The notes beneath the pieces were generated by a model. That model did not search any database. It had not been told where the DNA came from and saw nothing but the letters and a program-made list of their open reading frames with translations. DNA of 23,024 nucleotides from a virus, in the IMG/VR virus record IMGVR_UViG_3300022868_000102, positions 1 to 23,024 of that record; one strand, written 5' to 3'. Position numbers and translations under genes: made by a program. Each line of letters starts with the position of its first letter. Position 1 is the first letter of the stretch. This document shows, piece by piece, positions 15,294 through 21,743 of this stretch.

Positions 15294-15728
15294 CTAACTT
15301 AAATCTACTATTTTTAAAGTATAATAAGAAACTCCTACATACATCATTAATTCGTTATCATAAAATATAGGAAGGTTTCTTTCCCACTCCAAATTTAAAC
15401 TCCTCATACTTCCCACTTCCTCTAATTTTTGATTGTGTAAAACTTTTATTGCTCTTTCTCTTATATCACTTACATTTATATCATCTATTCTATCAAAGGC
15501 TTGAACTTGCATATCGTAATTTCTTATTTTATTTGATACTTCACTATTTAAACCTAAGTCTCCTTGGCTTCCTGTTAATTTCCCAAAGCAAAGCATCGTA
15601 TCAAAATCATATTTTATTAAACTTTCAAATCGCTTTATATTTTTATTGCTCACTGTATAACCAAGTAAAGCTTTTAAATCCTCATCGGCTATCAATTTTG
15701 TATTTATCGCCTTTAATATATCTTTCAT
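15294..15728 (-). CDS. Tail terminator / tail completion protein
   Basis: ATG 15728 (MKDILKAINTKLIADEDLKA) is chosen over an earlier in-frame start at 15773 because AAGGA lies about 8 nt upstream and the earlier start sits within the conserved end of the HNH gene. The protein of about 144 aa has 'a..i...L.aD..l..llg' followed by YDMQVQAFDRIDDINVSDIR and NLEWERNLPIFYDNELMMYV, typical of small tail terminator or completion proteins. Its place between the gp10-like and tube genes agrees. Its first 47 bp overlap the HNH gene in another frame. Confidence 0.72.
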   Translation of the reverse strand: MKDILKAINTKLIADEDLKALLGYTVSNKNIKRFESLIKYDFDTMLCFGKLTGSQGDLGLNSEVSNKIRNYDMQVQAFDRIDDINVSDIRERAIKVLHNQKLEEVGSMRSLNLEWERNLPIFYDNELMMYVGVSYYTLKIVDLS

Positions 15729-16551
15729 TAAAATATTCCTTCCAATAATTTCTATTAAAATTAGTTCTACCATGGCACTGATTGCATAAAGATGTTAAAT
15801 TCCCCTCTTTAATATTTTTTTTATTATAATCTTTGTGATGAATATTTAAGTCTGCTCCGTATAATATTAAATGTTCTTCTTCTGTTATTCCACATATTTG
15901 ACATTGATACTTGTCTCTTTTACGAATCTTTTCTTTTAATTCATTATCAAACTCAAAGGGATAGGGTTCTTTTGAAATTCCACCTTGCCAATTTGAGTGT
16001 TCCACCCCTGCTGGTCTTTTCATATAGGGTAATATATTTTCTTCCCAATATAATTTATAGCATTTCTTACACCTTGTTGCACCAACATGAATCTCTTCAC
16101 CACAATCGACACAATAATTTAATTTTGAAGCTCTCCCATCTATATAACATGGATGATTTTCTTTTATAGAATATAACTCCTTTAAAAACAAAGAATGCCC
16201 TATTCTCTGGCATTTAACAGAACAATATTTCTTATTTGAATTTTTTAATTTATATATAACTTTACCACAAATAGCACAATTAGCTTTTATTTTTTTATTC
16301 AATGGGTGATTTATACCAGAATTCCAATAACATTTTCTGGAACAAAACTTTCTATTTTCATATTTAGTTTGAAACTCATTTCCACAAGTTAAGCATTTTT
16401 TAGTTACTAATTTTCTAAAAGCATTTCTTTTTGCTTTGCATACAAAACATTGACAGTCTGAGTTATGATTCAAAGGTTTGCCTTCTAATTTTTTTCTTAT
16501 TTTATCTTTTATTTCTTTAGACCTTGGATATTTTCTCTTATCTATTTTCAT
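15682..16551 (-). CDS. HNH endonuclease with multiple zinc ribbons
   Basis: At 289 aa this is the longest HNH protein here. The N-terminal 165 residues hold Cys clusters: CQCFVCKAKR (about 34), CLTCGNEF...FCSRKC (about 53-74), CAICGKVI...YCSVKC and YCVDCGEE...CKKC. The C-terminal nuclease is YQCQICGITEEEHLILYG, IHHKDYNKKN and CNQCHGRTNFNRNYW. The start overlaps the gp10-like gene by ATGA. The last 47 bp overlap the tail terminator gene and contain its SD. It carries the second copy of a 46-bp exact repeat with the HNH gene at 98-775. Confidence 0.93.
   Translation of the reverse strand: MKIDKRKYPRSKEIKDKIRKKLEGKPLNHNSDCQCFVCKAKRNAFRKLVTKKCLTCGNEFQTKYENRKFCSRKCYWNSGINHPLNKKIKANCAICGKVIYKLKNSNKKYCSVKCQRIGHSLFLKELYSIKENHPCYIDGRASKLNYCVDCGEEIHVGATRCKKCYKLYWEENILPYMKRPAGVEHSNWQGGISKEPYPFEFDNELKEKIRKRDKYQCQICGITEEEHLILYGADLNIHHKDYNKKNIKEGNLTSLCNQCHGRTNFNRNYWKEYFNERYIKGDKYKIDSR
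15741..15786. repeat. 46-bp exact repeat shared by two HNH genes (copy 2)
   Basis: Identical over 46 bases to 145-190, within the end of the HNH nuclease domain. Outside this stretch the two genes resemble each other mainly at the protein level, which suggests local gene conversion. Confidence 0.9.
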
Positions 16552-16928
16552 AGTAAGCCTAATTCTCCCTTTAAACTCCTTGTAATATAATTAATAGCTT
16601 GTTTTTTAGTTTCACCTAAAGCGGGTCGAAGAAAGCCCCCATCTGGCGATTTTACCTCCACCCAAAGTCCGTAAAAAACGTCTGTACCAATTGGCACACT
16701 ATATTTATATTTAGATAACCTAAGTGGTTTCTTTGCATTAATACTACTTCTTAATCTACCAGATATAATATGTTTTTGATGTCCATGTTGTCCAGTAATA
16801 TTTTCTTTAGCTCTTTTTTCAACTAATCTTCCTGCATTCCAAGCTGTCTTCTCTAACTTTCCAGCTGCTGCATGGATTCTCATTGTTATATTTAAAATTA
16901 CTGCTTCTTTACCTGCTAAATAACTCAT
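16548..16928 (-). CDS. HK97 gp10-like neck / tail completion protein
   Basis: This 126-aa protein starts with a helical stretch (ITMRIHAAAGKLEKTAWNAG, then VEKRAKENI). It continues with HIISGRLRSSINAKKP, YSVPIGTDVFYGLWVEVKSP and FLRPALGETK, the order seen in the HK97 gp10 family (long helix, 'tGrLr.SI', 'VGt.v.YA.yvE', 'fl.PAl'). This protein joins head connector and tail tube. It is flanked on both sides by HNH genes, with a 1-bp gap from the upstream one and an ATGA overlap with the downstream one. Confidence 0.85.
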   Translation of the reverse strand: MSYLAGKEAVILNITMRIHAAAGKLEKTAWNAGRLVEKRAKENITGQHGHQKHIISGRLRSSINAKKPLRLSKYKYSVPIGTDVFYGLWVEVKSPDGGFLRPALGETKKQAINYITRSLKGELGLL

Positions 16929-16929
16929 T

Positions 16930-17577
16930 TTATCTTATCCAATAATAATTGTTTGTGGTGAACATCGTCTTTATCATATGTATCATAAACTCTTTGAAGT
17001 GCTTTTCCCAATACTTCCTATTAAAATTAACTCTACTATTACACGGTCTACATGTTGTAATTAAGTTATCTTCCTTACAATTCTTTTTATCATAATCTAT
17101 ATGATGAACGGTTAATATTTGTCCATATACTATTAAGTGTTCTTCTTCGGTCATCCCACATAATTGACAAGTATAATTATCTCTTTTACGAATATTTTCT
17201 TTTAATTCATTATCAAATTTTCCTGGATATACATTATTTTCATATGGAATACCAGTTCCCCCGTGGGTCAAACTTATTTTTCTTTTAGATTCTATAGTAT
17301 GAAATGTTCCTTTTTTTATTCCTCTTTGTGAATCACCAATTTTTATATTCTGTTCTTTTGAATTAACTTTTCTATGGTTTAAAGACAACATCTTTTTATG
17401 TTCTTCTGAAAGATTTTTTCCCTTCCAATATCCGATGTGCCCTTTATTAGCAACACTTATTTTTTTCTTAGTTTTTTCTGAGCGTTTTTTATTTTTCCAA
17501 TATCCTTCATTTCCTCTATTTGCTTCACTAAGTTTTCTTTTATGTTCTTCAGTTCTCTCATATATCCCAGTTGGCAT
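16930..17577 (-). CDS. HNH endonuclease with NUMOD3 repeats (HNN variant)
   Basis: In this 215-aa protein, three NUMOD3-like repeats (RTEEHKRKLSEANRG, RSEKTKKKISVANKG, LSEEHKKMLSLNHRK) fill about residues 8-70. They are followed by YTCQLCGMTEEEHLIVYG, VHHIDYDKKNCKEDNLITTC and RPCNSRVNFNRKYW. The last position is Asn (CNSRVN) where others have His. SD GGAG precedes ATG 17577. It parts the head-closure and gp10-like genes, which are usually adjacent. The C-terminal tail (FMIHMIKTMFTTNNYYWIR) differs from the other copies and ends one base before the next start. Confidence 0.92.
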   Translation of the reverse strand: MPTGIYERTEEHKRKLSEANRGNEGYWKNKKRSEKTKKKISVANKGHIGYWKGKNLSEEHKKMLSLNHRKVNSKEQNIKIGDSQRGIKKGTFHTIESKRKISLTHGGTGIPYENNVYPGKFDNELKENIRKRDNYTCQLCGMTEEEHLIVYGQILTVHHIDYDKKNCKEDNLITTCRPCNSRVNFNRKYWEKHFKEFMIHMIKTMFTTNNYYWIR

Positions 17578-17589
17578 TTATTTTCTCCA

Positions 17590-17916
17590 TTATTTAATCT
17601 TATCTAATATAAGTTCAAGATGGTGTTCTGAATCCTTATCAAAAACTAAATATTTTCTCTTTACAATATATTCATTGTCCCCATTAACTATTTTATCATT
17701 AACTAGGATATCAGCATCTTCTCCGATAGCTTTAAATGCAATACCTTCAATAATACCTGAATCTTCTACTGTCATTTGAGATGTTGGCTGATAAATTCTA
17801 CAATTATAAGAAGTTAAATGTGCTTCATACTCTGCTGTACTTCCACCATAAATATCAGCGGTATTAGTTATCCTCTGTACTGTAACATCGTGAGTATATA
17901 GATTATTTATTGCCAT
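17590..17916 (-). CDS. Head closure (head-tail joining) protein
   Basis: This 108-aa protein (MAINNLYTHDVTVQRITNTA, then TSYNCRIYQPTSQMTVEDSG, ADILVNDKIVNGDNEYIVKR and HLELILDKIK) matches the phage head-tail joining family (SPP1 gp16 type). It has a small beta barrel with 'vtiqr..... d.yGg', a central Cys-Arg strand and an end strand 'hhlel.l..i'. It closes the connector and docks the tail. It is the first recognisable virion gene in this transcription unit; the portal and capsid genes lie outside the window. SD GAGGATTA lies before ATG 17916. Confidence 0.8.
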   Translation of the reverse strand: MAINNLYTHDVTVQRITNTADIYGGSTAEYEAHLTSYNCRIYQPTSQMTVEDSGIIEGIAFKAIGEDADILVNDKIVNGDNEYIVKRKYLVFDKDSEHHLELILDKIK

Positions 17917-17919
17917 TCA

Positions 17920-17961
17920 TTAATCCTCTGTTAAATCTGGTACAAATAATTTATCATCCAT
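17920..17961 (-). CDS. Micro-ORF (13 aa), doubtful
   Basis: A short frame, MDDKLFVPDLTED, overlaps the end of the 71-aa gene and ends just before the head-closure gene. Its 3' end carries the SD of that gene. It may serve translation coupling only. Confidence 0.25.
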   Translation of the reverse strand: MDDKLFVPDLTED

Positions 17962-18169
17962 TATTAAAATCCTCTAAATCTCTGGGTCTAAGTAATTTTT
18001 CAAACTCTAAAAATATTATATCTAATTTATTTTTTATACTATTAAGAATAACAATTTTTCTATAATCTTTTTTTAATTCAAAGTAAGATAACAAGTCATC
18101 TATTTCATTGGTAACTAGTCTCATATTCTTTTCAAAATTGTGTTTCTCATCTTCACCTATACCAGACAT
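17954..18169 (-). CDS. Hypothetical 71-aa helical protein
   Basis: This small charged protein (MSGIGEDEKHNFEKNMRLVT, then IDDLLSYFELKKDYRKIVIL) has likely helices throughout and no TM segment. GAAAGAG lies seven bases upstream of the start, and late-promoter motif B ends only 16 nt before it. It is the first gene of the head-tail unit. The position often holds a head-completion (gp6-like) protein, but I see no matching signature. Confidence 0.65.
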   Translation of the reverse strand: MSGIGEDEKHNFEKNMRLVTNEIDDLLSYFELKKDYRKIVILNSIKNKLDIIFLEFEKLLRPRDLEDFNNG

Positions 18170-18185
18170 GTTTTTACTCTTTCTG

Positions 18186-18205
18186 TATATAAATAAAGAA
18201 AATAT
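18186..18205 (-). promoter_or_regulatory. Late-promoter candidate motif, copy B
   Basis: The minus strand reads ATATTTTCTTTATTTATATA, differing from copies A and C only at the one variable base. It lies in the 59-bp gap between the GT9 gene and the head-tail unit. If TATATA is the -10-like part, the transcript would start within about 10 nt of the start codon of the first gene, a very short leader. Confidence 0.6.
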
Positions 18206-18228
18206 TTTTTAGGTAATATTTTAATATA

Positions 18229-19182
18229 TTATAAGATAGATGAGATTGCTGAATTTATCTTTTGGGGTAGGATTGTATATAGACTAATGCAATTAGAATA
18301 CTTCAAAGGACAAGCTTTATACCAGTCATCAGTAGAATACCAACAACCAGAACAAACTGATTCACCCTGAAAATTAAAGTGTTCTTTATACCCAAAACAA
18401 CTAATTGGTGTGGGTCCAAATAAAACAATTGTTTTTGTTTTAAATGCTCTTGATAGATGTGGAATTAAACCTTCTGGTGTTATAATTAGTTCAGCACCCC
18501 TTACTAAACTACACAATTCTTCAAAATTAGTCTTTCCTCTTAAATCAATTATGTTATCTAATTTAGTAGAGTCTTTAATTCCAACTTGAATAATATTTAA
18601 TTGCGGGTAAGATGCCTTTAAATAACTTATTATTTTATTCCAGTGATTTGTTGGATATGCTTTAGTATGTCTTAGTTCACTATCATCATTGTGTAATAAT
18701 ATATATTTACTCGATAATGATTCTAACTTATTATTTTCAATTAAAAAATCTAAATTAAAATCTTCTTCTATTAATTTTACTCCAGAATTCTTTGCTGACA
18801 TTTCTAATAAATTAGTTTTTAAACAATTTAAGTGGTTAAAGAAGTTCCAATATTTCTTTTCATCTTTTGTATGAAGCTTCATATGTCCCTTATTAGGCTT
18901 CCAAATGCCTACATAATATCTATCATCAAAAAATAAATCATAATTGCCAACTTCTTTTTTTACTAATTTATTCCAATCACAATAACCTGTGTATATTATT
19001 CTATCTATGTTTGGGTCTCTTTTTAGATATTCATTTTTATCCCTAACATAAATAGTAATTTCAGCTTCTGGATATCTTCTTTTGATTGCATGCACAAGAA
19101 ACAATAATTGTACAACATCCCCTATACCACCAATCTTAGAAATTGCGATTTTGAATTTATTTTGATTAAATAAGAAATCCAT
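18229..19182 (-). CDS. Glycosyltransferase family 9 (heptosyltransferase-like)
   Basis: This 317-aa enzyme has the GT9 (GT-B fold) pattern. The N-terminal KIAISKIGGIGDVVQLLFLV (about 11-30) is the acceptor-side glycine loop, followed by IKRRYPEAEITIYVRDKN and DPNIDRIIY. The C-terminal half has YILLHNDDSE, LNIIQVG and GAELIITPEGLIPHLSRAFK followed by TIVLFGPTP, the nucleotide-sugar site. Known relatives add heptose or other sugars in lipopolysaccharide core. Four Cys (CSGCWY, KACP, SNCI) cluster near the end. It shares the short unit after motif C with a hydrolase and a TM protein. It may alter host surface sugars or phage proteins; the donor sugar is unknown. Confidence 0.85.
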   Translation of the reverse strand: MDFLFNQNKFKIAISKIGGIGDVVQLLFLVHAIKRRYPEAEITIYVRDKNEYLKRDPNIDRIIYTGYCDWNKLVKKEVGNYDLFFDDRYYVGIWKPNKGHMKLHTKDEKKYWNFFNHLNCLKTNLLEMSAKNSGVKLIEEDFNLDFLIENNKLESLSSKYILLHNDDSELRHTKAYPTNHWNKIISYLKASYPQLNIIQVGIKDSTKLDNIIDLRGKTNFEELCSLVRGAELIITPEGLIPHLSRAFKTKTIVLFGPTPISCFGYKEHFNFQGESVCSGCWYSTDDWYKACPLKYSNCISLYTILPQKINSAISSIL

Positions 19183-19191
19183 TTTTAATTT

Positions 19192-19455
19192 TTATTTTAA
19201 AGAATCCTTTAAATCATTAATTGCTGCTTTAATATCATTTGTTCCTTGTTGGTAAAATTCTTTATATATTATGAATTCTGCTTTGGTAGTAACGTATTCT
19301 CTAGGCATATGTATTTCATCATTAGTTAAATGCCTAAATAACTTATCATCAATTTTATTTACATTTGTAGCAACCAATCCTAATATAAATAAATTAACTG
19401 TTAATAATCCAGTCATTACATATCTTAATATCACTGCAGATTTTGGTTCTTCCAT
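19192..19455 (-). CDS. Small single-TM protein, holin- or XhlA-like candidate
   Basis: This 87-aa protein has one strong TM helix (about residues 11-29: YVMTGLLTVNLFILGLVAT) followed by a charged helical tail (AEFIIYKEFYQQGTNDIKAA). SD AAGAGGAG precedes ATG 19455, 14 bp after the stop of the hydrolase gene. One TM plus an amphipathic tail next to a cell-wall-type hydrolase suggests a lysis accessory protein. No family signature is certain, and it could also be a membrane anchor for another phage function. Confidence 0.6.
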   Translation of the reverse strand: MEEPKSAVILRYVMTGLLTVNLFILGLVATNVNKIDDKLFRHLTNDEIHMPREYVTTKAEFIIYKEFYQQGTNDIKAAINDLKDSLK

Positions 19456-19468
19456 TTGCTGTCTCCTC

Positions 19469-19957
19469 TTAAAGTATAAAATTTAATATTTCACTATTTG
19501 CTATATCAGCAGGACTTACAACCCCCGCACTTTCTTTATCAACTATCTGTAATCCACCTGCTTTAAATGCTTCATATACCAATTCAGAACAAAAGTAATC
19601 TCTGTCTTTTTGCCACTTATTAGCCAACTTTTTCAATCTGAATAATTTCATTACCCCTAAAAATATTACACCTGCATAATCATATTTTTCATTGAGCTTT
19701 GAAACAAGGAAAGATATTGTTGCATTTAAATTATATCTATTGTTTTTCTTTATTCTAAATATATTATAATTAGTCAACTTTCTAATATCTTGTGCTCTAA
19801 CTATACCCTGGGCTTCAATTATTAAATTCATTTGAGCATTCACACATATAGCAACGTGGGAATATTTTGATTTTGTTCCCCATTGAATAATCTTTGACAT
19901 TAAGCCACTTCTATAAAACAATAGAATATCACCGCTGTTTATAGTTTTATTTTTCAT
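19469..19957 (-). CDS. Permuted NlpC/P60 (YiiX/YebB-like) cysteine hydrolase
   Basis: This 162-aa enzyme has the circularly permuted papain-like order: His in KYSHVAICVN (about 33), an acidic residue in NLIIEAQG (about 48), and the nucleophile Cys in YFCSELVYEAFKAGG. It opens GDILLFYRSGLMSKIIQWGT, a hallmark of the YiiX group. These enzymes cut amide bonds in peptidoglycan peptides or lipids. In this phage it may be the endolysin or a host-envelope modifier; no signal peptide or wall-binding domain is seen. It follows motif C and a 17-codon ORF that overlaps it by TAATG. Confidence 0.82.
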   Translation of the reverse strand: MKNKTINSGDILLFYRSGLMSKIIQWGTKSKYSHVAICVNAQMNLIIEAQGIVRAQDIRKLTNYNIFRIKKNNRYNLNATISFLVSKLNEKYDYAGVIFLGVMKLFRLKKLANKWQKDRDYFCSELVYEAFKAGGLQIVDKESAGVVSPADIANSEILNFIL

Positions 19958-20010
19958 TATCTTGGCTCACTGCCTTCATCTATTACATAACCACTAATCT
20001 TTTCATACAT
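19957..20010 (-). CDS. Micro-ORF (17 aa) translationally coupled to the hydrolase
   Basis: The frame MYEKISGYVIDEGSEPR starts at ATG 20010, with SD AGAGGAA upstream, and ends TAATG on the hydrolase start. It is the first frame after motif C. The SD and exact coupling suggest it is translated, perhaps only to set ribosome loading on the hydrolase. Confidence 0.45.
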   Translation of the reverse strand: MYEKISGYVIDEGSEPR

Positions 20011-20032
20011 AAAATTATTCCTCTTCTTTTGT

Positions 20033-20052
20033 TATATAGATAAAGAAAATAT
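20033..20052 (-). promoter_or_regulatory. Late-promoter candidate motif, copy C
   Basis: The minus strand reads ATATTTTCTTTATCTATATA, the third copy of the conserved 20-mer. It lies between the zinc-ribbon gene (20076-20252) and the micro-ORF/hydrolase unit, 22 nt before the start codon. GTTAAAATA occurs twice just upstream. Confidence 0.6.
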
Positions 20053-20075
20053 TTTAACATATTATTTTAACTTAT

Positions 20076-20252
20076 TTACTCCTCTCCACAATTATATTTA
20101 TCTCCATATTCTGCTACTGTCATCTTTGGAGGTGTAGCCCCACACCAAACACAAGGATGCTTGCCTTGTGAAATTTCATAAACTGCCGGAGCATATTGTT
20201 CTTTATGGCAATATATACATCTCACTTGCATTGCTGTATCTTTATCACTCAT
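20076..20252 (-). CDS. Small zinc-ribbon protein (58 aa)
   Basis: The frame starts MSDKDTAMQVRCIYCHKEQY and has a second Cys pair in HPCVWCGATPP, so CxxC-(about 19)-CxxC forms a compact zinc ribbon or rubredoxin-like knuckle. It ends YNCGEE. SD AAAGGA lies before ATG 20252. It is the last gene of the early operon before motif C. Likely a DNA- or protein-binding small phage protein; no specific family recognised. Confidence 0.75.
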   Translation of the reverse strand: MSDKDTAMQVRCIYCHKEQYAPAVYEISQGKHPCVWCGATPPKMTVAEYGDKYNCGEE

Positions 20253-20275
20253 TCCTTTAATCCCTTTCCTTTAAA

Positions 20276-20428
20276 TTATACCCAAATAGCTATAAGGATA
20301 GTTAAAAATATAAAACTATAAAATGAAATATCCTTCCAACCTATCCAACTGCAGTCATACATAAGTTTATAAATTACTATTACTAAAAACATTTCACCCA
20401 ACGTAGCTATCATATTAAGTATTAGCAT
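20276..20428 (-). CDS. Small two-TM membrane protein (50 aa)
   Basis: This is a hydrophobic protein: MLILNMIATLGEMFLVIVIY, a short charged turn (KLMYDCSWIGWKD), then FYSFIFLTILIAIWV. Two TM helices with a short loop are likely. SD AGAGGAGGAAAT is strong. It lies between the methyltransferase and zinc-ribbon genes. Size and layout would suit a small holin or a membrane-active early protein; its place outside the hydrolase unit makes a lysis role uncertain. Confidence 0.65.
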   Translation of the reverse strand: MLILNMIATLGEMFLVIVIYKLMYDCSWIGWKDISFYSFIFLTILIAIWV

Positions 20429-20456
20429 ATTTCCTCCTCTCTTTATTGTTGGGTGG

Positions 20457-21203
20457 TTATTTGCATAATTTAATTATGCGTGTATTTACAAGCGTTCCAC
20501 TATCTTTAAATGCACCAATATCATTTTTAATTATTTCTGCATTGTTCTCGTTGAGAAAATTTCTAAATTCAACAGACTTTTTGTTTGTTCTGAAAAATGG
20601 GCTTTCGCTTACAATAGAGACCAATATGCCCCTGTCTCTCAAAAGATTAAAGGCATGATAAATATGGTCTATATCTTGCTGTTTTGAAAATGGTGGGTTC
20701 ATAATTATTTTATCATAGGTCTCATCCGCTATTGTTAAAAAGTCTTTATTGCTAAGGCGTGGTTCATCATATGTTTGTTTTAATACCTCGTAATTAGCTT
20801 TATTTAATTCATTTAAAAATAAAAAATTAGTTTTTATTTCAATGGCTATTGCTCCACGTCCGGCTGAAGGCTCAAAGACTATGTCAGTATTTTTTAAGTC
20901 TGCCATTTCAATCATCTTTTGTGCTATTCCTTTTGGTGTTTCAAAAAACTGAAATTCTTTTTTTATATCTTCGACTTCTCCAGTAATTAGTAGATTTTCA
21001 AATAAATCAGTTGGATTAGCTTCAAATATATGCCCTTTTTCTTTTCTATTCCATTTTCCACCTATGGATTCTAAGCATTTATTAACTGCTAAATAAGTAT
21101 TTCTGTCTAATTGCATAGATGGTAAATATGCTATATTTAATCCTCCGCCACATTTTATAGTGCAATCATCTAATAGTTTTAAAATTTCTTCTTTAATTTT
21201 CAT
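20457..21203 (-). CDS. Adenine-specific DNA methyltransferase (NPPF type)
   Basis: In this 248-aa enzyme the N-terminal 75 residues include IGGKWNRKEKGHIFEANP, a small domain common in phage methyltransferases. Motif X/I follows: FFETPKGIAQKMIEMADLKN, then FEPSAGRGAIAIEI, the S-adenosylmethionine loop. Motif IV is IIMNPPFSKQQD, and after it come ALN-like FNLLRDRGILVSIVSESPFF and GTLVNTRIIKL. NPPF marks N6-adenine (or N4-cytosine) DNA methylation. With no restriction gene nearby it is an orphan enzyme that probably protects phage DNA from host restriction. GGAG/AGGG precede ATG 21203. Confidence 0.88.
   Translation of the reverse strand: MKIKEEILKLLDDCTIKCGGGLNIAYLPSMQLDRNTYLAVNKCLESIGGKWNRKEKGHIFEANPTDLFENLLITGEVEDIKKEFQFFETPKGIAQKMIEMADLKNTDIVFEPSAGRGAIAIEIKTNFLFLNELNKANYEVLKQTYDEPRLSNKDFLTIADETYDKIIMNPPFSKQQDIDHIYHAFNLLRDRGILVSIVSESPFFRTNKKSVEFRNFLNENNAEIIKNDIGAFKDSGTLVNTRIIKLCK
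20463..20479. repeat. Perfect 17-bp palindrome at the end of the methyltransferase gene
   Basis: GCATAATT and AATTATGC flank a single T. It lies in the last codons of the methyltransferase gene, upstream of the two-TM gene. It could be a protein-binding site or weak hairpin; there is no T-tract for termination. Confidence 0.4.
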
Positions 21204-21207
21204 CCCT

Positions 21208-21582
21208 CTACTCCTTTTCTTTTAAATAATCGGCTGTAACCCGAGCAAGTTCAATTAACATCTCTGCGTGTAATACAATAGCGTTGCCCCTTTCATTACA
21301 TTGACCCTTTGGAAAATGCTTTTCTACTAACTCAGGTGTAATTTTATTATTAACTATTGTGTCTTTTATTTCCTCAACCCCCACCTTCTCTATGCTTCCT
21401 GCTTTTTCTTGATTAGCCTTATCATACCCAGCCATAATCGCATTAGCAAACCACCCCAACATAGTTCCTTCATCTGTTGCTATTTCAGGTTTAATTTTTA
21501 CCGACCTAACAAACTCCTCCGCCCATACCTTTGCACTAAATTCGCCACATAATTTATTATCTTCCATTATCTCGCCTTTCAT
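21208..21582 (-). CDS. Hypothetical early phage protein (about 120 aa)
   Basis: The start is either ATG 21582 (ATGA overlap with the gene before, GAGG about 7 nt upstream) or ATG 21567 (MEDNKLCGEFSAKVWAEEFV). The block EGTMLGWFANAIMAGYDKAN is a pattern I associate with phage early hypothetical proteins, followed by LVEKHFPKGQCNERGNAIVL and a helical end. Likely a soluble helical protein; function unknown. It directly precedes the methyltransferase gene with a 4-bp gap. Confidence 0.7.
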   Translation of the reverse strand: MKGEIMEDNKLCGEFSAKVWAEEFVRSVKIKPEIATDEGTMLGWFANAIMAGYDKANQEKAGSIEKVGVEEIKDTIVNNKITPELVEKHFPKGQCNERGNAIVLHAEMLIELARVTADYLKEKE

Positions 21583-21743
21583 TTTATTTCCTCATAAGAT
21601 TGTTCTACCTCTTTTTTCAAAATACTATCGGGGACTTCCATCTTTAAATCTCTGTATTGCTCAGCGATAAAAGTTTCTTCGTGGCAATTTACACAATGAC
21701 CTCCATAAACTTTACATCCACAATCTTCACAATAGTTACTCAT
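21579..21743 (-). CDS. Small zinc-finger protein (54 aa)
   Basis: The frame starts MSNYCEDCGCKVYGGHCVNC, giving CxxC...CxxC within the first 20 residues, followed by a helical acidic tail (HEETFIAEQYRDLKMEVPDS). It overlaps both neighbours by ATGA, so the three genes are coupled. This kind of short CxxC...CxxC protein is common in phage early regions; partner unknown. Confidence 0.75.
   Translation of the reverse strand: MSNYCEDCGCKVYGGHCVNCHEETFIAEQYRDLKMEVPDSILKKEVEQSYEEIK

Noticed and set aside
15682-17577. Group I or group II introns hosting the HNH genes.
   Set aside because: The flanking structural genes are each complete with their own starts and stops, and the gaps are a few bases or overlaps, leaving no room for an intron. 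These are free-standing intergenic endonucleases.
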